Shown piece by piece: positions 60,244-64,000 of a stretch of DNA of 64,000 nt (its first letter is position 1; each line of letters opens with the position of its first letter). The notes under the pieces were generated by a model that saw nothing but the letters and a program-made list of their open reading frames with translations, made no database searches and was not told the DNA's origin. Made by a program: the position numbers and the translations under genes. This DNA is from Roseomonas aerilata DSM 19363 (GTDB lineage Bacteria > Pseudomonadota > Alphaproteobacteria > Acetobacterales > Acetobacteraceae): assembly GCF_000711725.1 (NCBI RefSeq), contig NZ_JONP01000001.1, forward strand, positions 310,001 to 374,000, in the 5' to 3' direction.

Positions 60244-61224
60244 TCACTCCGGCTTGATCCCCGCGAGCTCGATCGCGCGGCGGGAGCGGGTGATCTCGTT
60301 GCGGAGGAAATCGGCCGTGCCGGCTGGGGTCTGCTGCTGCGGGCTGGCGGGTTCGGCGCCGAGGGCGGCGAGGCGCTCGGTCACGGCCGGATCGTTGGTG
60401 GCGGCGGCGAGGGCAGCCTGGAGGCGGGTGATCACCTCCTCCGGCGTGCCAGCGGGCGCCCAGAGGCCGGAGAAGGTGTAGAAGACGAAGTCTCGCAGGC
60501 CGAACTCGACGAAAGTCTGCGCCTCCGGCACGAGCGGCGCGCGGTGCGCGGAGGTGATGGCGAGGATGCGCGCCTGGCCTTCCCGATGCAGGTCGAGGAC
60601 GGTGGAGAACTCCGTGAGCAGCCCGTCCACATTGCCGGCGACGAGGTCCGGCGCGGCCGCCCCGCCGCCGCGATAGGGAACATGGACGAGGTTGGCGCCG
60701 GTGGCCGCCTTGAACAGCTCCAGCGGCACGTGGTTGGCGCCGCCGACGCCCGAGGTGCCGACCGTGATGCCGGGGCCCTTTTTCGAGAGCTCGACCAGCT
60801 CCGCGAGGTTCCTGGCCGGCAGGTTCGCGCGGACAACGAGCACCATCGGCATGAGGCTCATCAGCCCGATGGAGGCGAAGTCGCGCAGGGGGTCGTAGCG
60901 CGGGTTGAGCATCAGCAGCGGGCTGTTCACCATGGGTCCGCCGGCGCCCCAGAGAAGGTTGTAGCCGTCGGGCCTGGAGCGGGCGACGACCTCCGCCCCC
61001 GCACTGCCGCCGGCGCCCGCGCGGTTCTCCACCACGACGGGCTGGCCCAGGCGCTCGGACATGCGGGGCCCGGCGAGGCGGGCCATGAGGTCGCCGTTAC
61101 CGCCGGCGGCGAAGGGCACGACGATCCGGATGGGGCGGTCGGGGAAGGCTGCGACGGCTGGCCGGGCCAGGGCGAGCGCGGGCAGGGCGGGGGCGAGGCG
61201 CAGCAGATGGCGTCTGGTCGGCAT
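60244..61224 (-). CDS. TTT/Bug substrate-binding protein, third in window
   Basis: A 326-residue receptor. Signal peptide MPTRRHLLRLAPALPALALARPAVA; FPDRPIRIVVPFAAGGNGDLMARLA, VVENRAGAGGSAGAE and HVPYRGGGAAAPDLVAG follow. The ATG at 61224 has AAGGGG six bases upstream. It is a close paralogue of the receptor at 56368 (near-identical central segment) and lies 11 bases after a more distant paralogue, so the operon has two receptors. Confidence 0.9.
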   Translation of the reverse strand: MPTRRHLLRLAPALPALALARPAVAAFPDRPIRIVVPFAAGGNGDLMARLAGPRMSERLGQPVVVENRAGAGGSAGAEVVARSRPDGYNLLWGAGGPMVNSPLLMLNPRYDPLRDFASIGLMSLMPMVLVVRANLPARNLAELVELSKKGPGITVGTSGVGGANHVPLELFKAATGANLVHVPYRGGGAAAPDLVAGNVDGLLTEFSTVLDLHREGQARILAITSAHRAPLVPEAQTFVEFGLRDFVFYTFSGLWAPAGTPEEVITRLQAALAAATNDPAVTERLAALGAEPASPQQQTPAGTADFLRNEITRSRRAIELAGIKPE

Positions 61225-61235
61225 GGGCATCCCCT

Positions 61236-62207
61236 TCAGTCCGGCCGGATGCCGGCATCGGCCACGACCTTGCGCCATTTCGGCACCTCGTCGGCCAAGC
61301 GGGCGGCGAGCGGGCCAGGACCGTCCAGCCGGGCCGTCGCCGCGCCTTCGGCCATGCGCGCCTGGAGGTCGGGCGCGTCGCGGATCACCGCCATCTCCGC
61401 GTTGAGGCGGTTCAGCAGCCGCTCCGGCAGGCCCTTGGGCGCCATGAGGCAGAACCAGTTTGGGGCGGCGTAGCCCGGCACCTGCTCCGCGATGGCGGGC
61501 ACCTCGGGCAGGGCGGGAACACGCTCGGGCATGGTCACGCCGAGAATGCGCGCCTGCCCCTGGCGCACATGCTGGAGGAGTTCGAGCGTGGAACCGAAGA
61601 TGAGCGACACGTCGCCGGCATAGACGGCGTTCACGGCCTGACTGACGCCGCGATAGGGCACATGGGTCATCTCCACCCCCGCAAGGGCGGCGAAGAGCGC
61701 GCCGGCGAGGTGGTTGGCCGAACCGACGCCGCCCGAGGCATAGGTGAGATCACCCGGACGGACCCGTGCATGAGCGAGGAGCTGCGCAAGGGAGGCGAAG
61801 GGCGAGGCGTTGCGGACAAGCAGCCCCGAGGGCACGTCGCACATGAGGCTGACCGGATCGAGGTCGCGGATCGGGTCGAAGTTCAGGGCGGGCTGCAGCG
61901 TTGGCACGATGGCGATGCCGGCGCTGGTGGCAAGGAAGACGGAGCCGTCCGCCGGCTGCTGCGCCACGTGCTGGGAGCCGATGCCGCCGCCCGCGCCCGG
62001 GCGGTTGTCGATGATGAAGCTGGCGCCGAGGCTGCGGCTGAGCCGGTCGCCAATGATGCGGGTGGGGATCTCGATGGGGCTCCCTGGCGCCTGCGGCACG
62101 ACGAGGCGAACGACGCGGACAGGCCAGGGTTCCTGGGCGCGGGCCGTGTTGGTCGCTGCGCCGAGCCCGCCGGCGGCGACCGCGAGCGCGAGGCTCCTGC
62201 GACGCAT
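61236..62207 (-). CDS. TTT/Bug substrate-binding protein, fourth in window
   Basis: A 323-residue receptor. Signal peptide MRRRSLALAVAAGGLGAATNTARAQ; VRVVRLVVPQAPGSPIEIPTRIIGDRL, IIDNRPGAGGGIGSQHVA and MTHVPYRGVSQAVNAVY follow. The usual PFAAGG loop reads PQAPGS, and the VPYRG loop lacks the GGG run, so it should bind a different ligand from the third receptor. First gene of the leftward catabolic operon, after two candidate LysR sites. Confidence 0.9.
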   Translation of the reverse strand: MRRRSLALAVAAGGLGAATNTARAQEPWPVRVVRLVVPQAPGSPIEIPTRIIGDRLSRSLGASFIIDNRPGAGGGIGSQHVAQQPADGSVFLATSAGIAIVPTLQPALNFDPIRDLDPVSLMCDVPSGLLVRNASPFASLAQLLAHARVRPGDLTYASGGVGSANHLAGALFAALAGVEMTHVPYRGVSQAVNAVYAGDVSLIFGSTLELLQHVRQGQARILGVTMPERVPALPEVPAIAEQVPGYAAPNWFCLMAPKGLPERLLNRLNAEMAVIRDAPDLQARMAEGAATARLDGPGPLAARLADEVPKWRKVVADAGIRPD

Positions 62208-62265
62208 TGTTCCTCCCCTTGCCCGCGCGGCGCCGCGGTGTTCGGGAAAGACTGCGCTCCCTTCC

Positions 62266-62280
62266 CATTACCGTCCAATA
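62266..62280. promoter_or_regulatory. Candidate LysR activation-type site (T-N11-A)
   Basis: ATT (62267-62269), 7 bases, AAT (62277-62279) with T-N11-A from 62268 to 62280. The centre is about 33 bases, three helical turns, from the stronger dyad at 62297-62315, like the activation site of a LysR promoter. Confidence 0.35.
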
Positions 62281-62296
62281 GGAAAAGGGGCGAAGT

Positions 62297-62315
62297 CCAT
62301 TGACTGAGACAATGG
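62297..62315. promoter_or_regulatory. LysR-type operator upstream of the catabolic operon
   Basis: CCATTG-N7-CAATGG is a perfect dyad with a T-N11-A core (62300/62312), lying about 90 bases before the first operon gene and just past the lysR stop. Its architecture (CAT-N11-ATG, seven-base centre) equals that of the dyad at 63248-63264. Confidence 0.6.
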
Positions 62316-62321
62316 GCGCCC

Positions 62322-63215
62322 TCAACCGCCGTATTGGGCCGCAACGGTCGCCTTCAACTGCTGAACGAAGTGCCCCATGGCGGCCGAGCGTGGGGCGGAG
62401 CGGGCGCGCACCAGCAGGGCCGAGACCTCGATGCGCGGGCGGAGGGGGCGGGCGACGAGCCCGGGTAGGGGCATGGAGGCGAGGAGGAAGGGCTCGACCA
62501 TCGCGACGCCCACGCCGTGGTAGGCCATCATGATGCCGGTCAGCGAGAGGCTGACCTGCACGGCGATGCGGGGCACCACCCCGGCCTCGCTCAGCGCGCG
62601 ATCCACAGGGCCGCGCAGCAGGGTCTGCGGCAGGTAGGTGATGATGGCGTAGGGCTCGAGGTCGCGCACCTCGATCTCGGCGCGGGCGGCCAGCGGGTGG
62701 TCCTCCCGCAGGACGCAGGCGACGCCGGAGCGGACGAGCACCTCCGTCTCGACCTCCGGGTTCACCACGGGCTCGTAGGCGATGCCCAGCTCCACCTCGC
62801 GGCTGACCACACGGTCCACCACCTGCGGGGAGGTGAGGGACTGGAGCGCGACGCGCATTCCCGGGCGCGTTTCCATGAAGTCGGCGACGGCCTTGGCGAG
62901 ATAGCCATTGGCAATGGGGAAGGCCGCGGCGACGGAGAGCGTGCCGAGCCTTCCACCCGCCAGGTCCTGGGTGAGGCGCCCGACGGCGTCCAGCCGGCCG
63001 AAGATGGCGGCCACGTCCGGGAAGATGGCCTCCGCCTCCGGCGTCGGGCGCAGCCGGCCGGCAACGCGCTCGAAGAGGCGAATCCGGAGGCTCGCCTCGC
63101 AGTGCTTGAGCACCGTGCTGACCGAGGGCTGGGTGACGCCGAGCAGCCGGGCCGCGGCCGTGACTGAGCCGGTGCGCATGATGGCGTAGAAGACCTCCAT
63201 CTGTCTCAGGTTCAT
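62322..63215 (-). CDS. LysR family transcriptional regulator
   Basis: A 297-residue regulator. Helix-turn-helix: MNLRQMEVFYAIMRTGSVTAAARLLGVTQPSVSTVLKHCE, then LFERVAGRLRPTPEAE. The effector domain begins near residue 90 (GTLSVAAAFPIANGYL) and contains REDHPLAARAEIEVRDLEPYAIITY. Its position between the dehydrogenase/aldolase operon and the divergent amidohydrolase indicates it controls both in response to a pathway acid. Confidence 0.92.
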   Translation of the reverse strand: MNLRQMEVFYAIMRTGSVTAAARLLGVTQPSVSTVLKHCEASLRIRLFERVAGRLRPTPEAEAIFPDVAAIFGRLDAVGRLTQDLAGGRLGTLSVAAAFPIANGYLAKAVADFMETRPGMRVALQSLTSPQVVDRVVSREVELGIAYEPVVNPEVETEVLVRSGVACVLREDHPLAARAEIEVRDLEPYAIITYLPQTLLRGPVDRALSEAGVVPRIAVQVSLSLTGIMMAYHGVGVAMVEPFLLASMPLPGLVARPLRPRIEVSALLVRARSAPRSAAMGHFVQQLKATVAAQYGG

Positions 63216-63247
63216 TATCCACCTGCCCTTGCCGGATGCGCAGCGGG

Positions 63248-63264
63248 CATAAGATCCGTTTATG
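63248..63264. promoter_or_regulatory. LysR-type operator in the lysR/amidohydrolase gap
   Basis: CATAA-N7-TTATG is a perfect dyad with T-N11-A (63250/63262). It is 33 bases before the lysR start and 74 bases before the amidohydrolase ATG, the usual place for a divergent LysR operator. Confidence 0.65.
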
Positions 63265-63337
63265 GGTGCCGGCGGTCAAACGACTGGACTTGGCGGGCGG
63301 CCTGACAGACCCTCCGCGCCCGCTGGAGGAACGAACC

Positions 63338-64000
63338 ATGGATGCAGACCGGGCCTCGCCCGCGACCGGGGCCCGCCGCCAGGCGACGGTGCTCGGCGTC
63401 ACCCACGCGGCGCCGGGCTTCGAGGTGCCGGCGGGTGCCTGCGACTGTCATGTCCACGTCTTCGGTCCGGCGGGGCGCTACCCCTTCGATCCCGGCCGCG
63501 CCTATACGCCCGGCGACGCGTCGGTGGAGGAGCTGCTGGCGCTGCACGATGCTCTCGGGCTGGGACGCGTGGTGATCGTCCATCCCAGCCCTTACGGCAC
63601 GGACAACAGCTGCACGCTGGATGCCTCGCGCCGGTTGGGTGAGCGAGCGCGCGCGGTCGCCGTCATCGATCCGGGCATCGGGACCGAGGAATTGCGGGAG
63701 ATGCACGCGGCCGGGGTGCGCGGGGTGCGCGTGAACCTCGAGACGGCCGGGCAGCACGATCCCGCGGCCGCGGGCGCGCTGCTGGAGGCCGCTGCACGGC
63801 AGGTGGCGCCGCTCGGCTGGCACGTGCAGACCTATACGAACATGGCGGTGATCGGGGCGCTGCACGAGACGCTGATGCGGTTGCCGGTGCCTCTAGTGGT
63901 TGACCATTTCGGCCGGGCGCGCGCCGAGGCGGGCACGGGGCAGGCGGGATTTCCCGAGTTGCTCGCGCTGGTGCGCGCCGGGCGGGCCTATGTGAAGATC
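63338..64000 (+). CDS. Amidohydrolase family protein (PDC hydrolase/LigI-like), cut by window edge
   Basis: The ATG at 63338 follows GGAGGA, and the frame stays open to the last base, giving 221 residues with no stop. The metal-dependent hydrolase opening DCHVHVFGPAGRYPF has the H-x-H site, then RVVIVHPSPYGTDNSCTLDA, VAVIDPGIG, GWHVQTYTN and LVVDHFGR. This is the pattern of 2-pyrone-4,6-dicarboxylate/lactone hydrolase-like enzymes of the amidohydrolase superfamily. Divergent from lysR. The C-terminal catalytic Asp lies beyond the window. Confidence 0.85.
   Translation, partial: MDADRASPATGARRQATVLGVTHAAPGFEVPAGACDCHVHVFGPAGRYPFDPGRAYTPGDASVEELLALHDALGLGRVVIVHPSPYGTDNSCTLDASRRLGERARAVAVIDPGIGTEELREMHAAGVRGVRVNLETAGQHDPAAAGALLEAAARQVAPLGWHVQTYTNMAVIGALHETLMRLPVPLVVDHFGRARAEAGTGQAGFPELLALVRAGRAYVKI

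Overview
This 64 kb window is very GC-rich, with GC-ended codons in almost every frame. It looks like the chromosome of an aerobic alphaproteobacterium, most likely Acetobacteraceae (Roseomonas-like). The basis is the gene content: DUF1013/TrcR, GapR, COQ9, a split three-gene transhydrogenase, a SUF operon that pairs SufU with SufA, a PEP-CTERM protein, and many tripartite-tricarboxylate (TTT/Bug) binding proteins beside TRAP systems. Genus is an inference. I see no rRNA, tRNA, CRISPR, insertion sequence, phage or plasmid gene. No stretch longer than 300 bases lacks a gene.

Layout. 0-23 kb is mostly housekeeping: an EI24 membrane protein (cut by the left edge), GapR, a PEP-CTERM esterase-like protein, an acyl-CoA ligase that appears to start at ATT, an M3 peptidase with a UbiB-type kinase and a GNAT enzyme, pntAA-pntAB-pntB, ChaC, a family 5 binding protein, rpsU, def, COQ9, an OmpA protein, ydcH-purE-purK, TrcR, hsp20 and rpmE. 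The hsp20 leader carries a predicted ROSE RNA thermometer and an RpoH-type promoter that overlaps the rpmE terminator.

23-36.5 kb is mixed: an SDR, pdxY, a TAXI-TRAP transporter, a membrane glycoconjugate module (methyltransferase, polyprenyl-phosphate GT2, SMR-type protein, divergent GT-C-like protein), a MaoC-type hydratase with two DMT exporters and an MBL hydrolase, and a NUDT19-like Nudix enzyme.

36.6-43.2 kb is a compact SUF operon: Rrf2 regulator, sufB, sufC, sufD, sufS, sufU, sufT, sufA. A 25-bp palindrome resembling the IscR type 1 site lies just before the regulator.

43.2-52.7 kb is a catabolic island. A leftward operon (GMC oxidoreductase, gentisate-dioxygenase-like cupin, LVIVD protein, RidA, GST, TTT binding protein) diverges from a GntR/FadR regulator and a DctQ-DctM-DctP TRAP transporter. 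A matching 11-bp motif lies at both candidate promoters. 52.9-64 kb is a second accessory region: an FAD monooxygenase, a GNAT, a class II aldolase with a TTT binding protein, then a leftward operon (two TTT binding proteins, HpcH aldolase, D-2-hydroxyacid dehydrogenase, Ldh-family dehydrogenase) with a LysR regulator and a divergent amidohydrolase cut by the right edge. T-N11-A dyads of one architecture lie at both candidate LysR target promoters. No TctA/TctB membrane subunits accompany the four TTT binding proteins.

Start sites were chosen by homology, Shine-Dalgarno match and overlap with the upstream gene. All functions come from reading the sequence by eye, with no database search.
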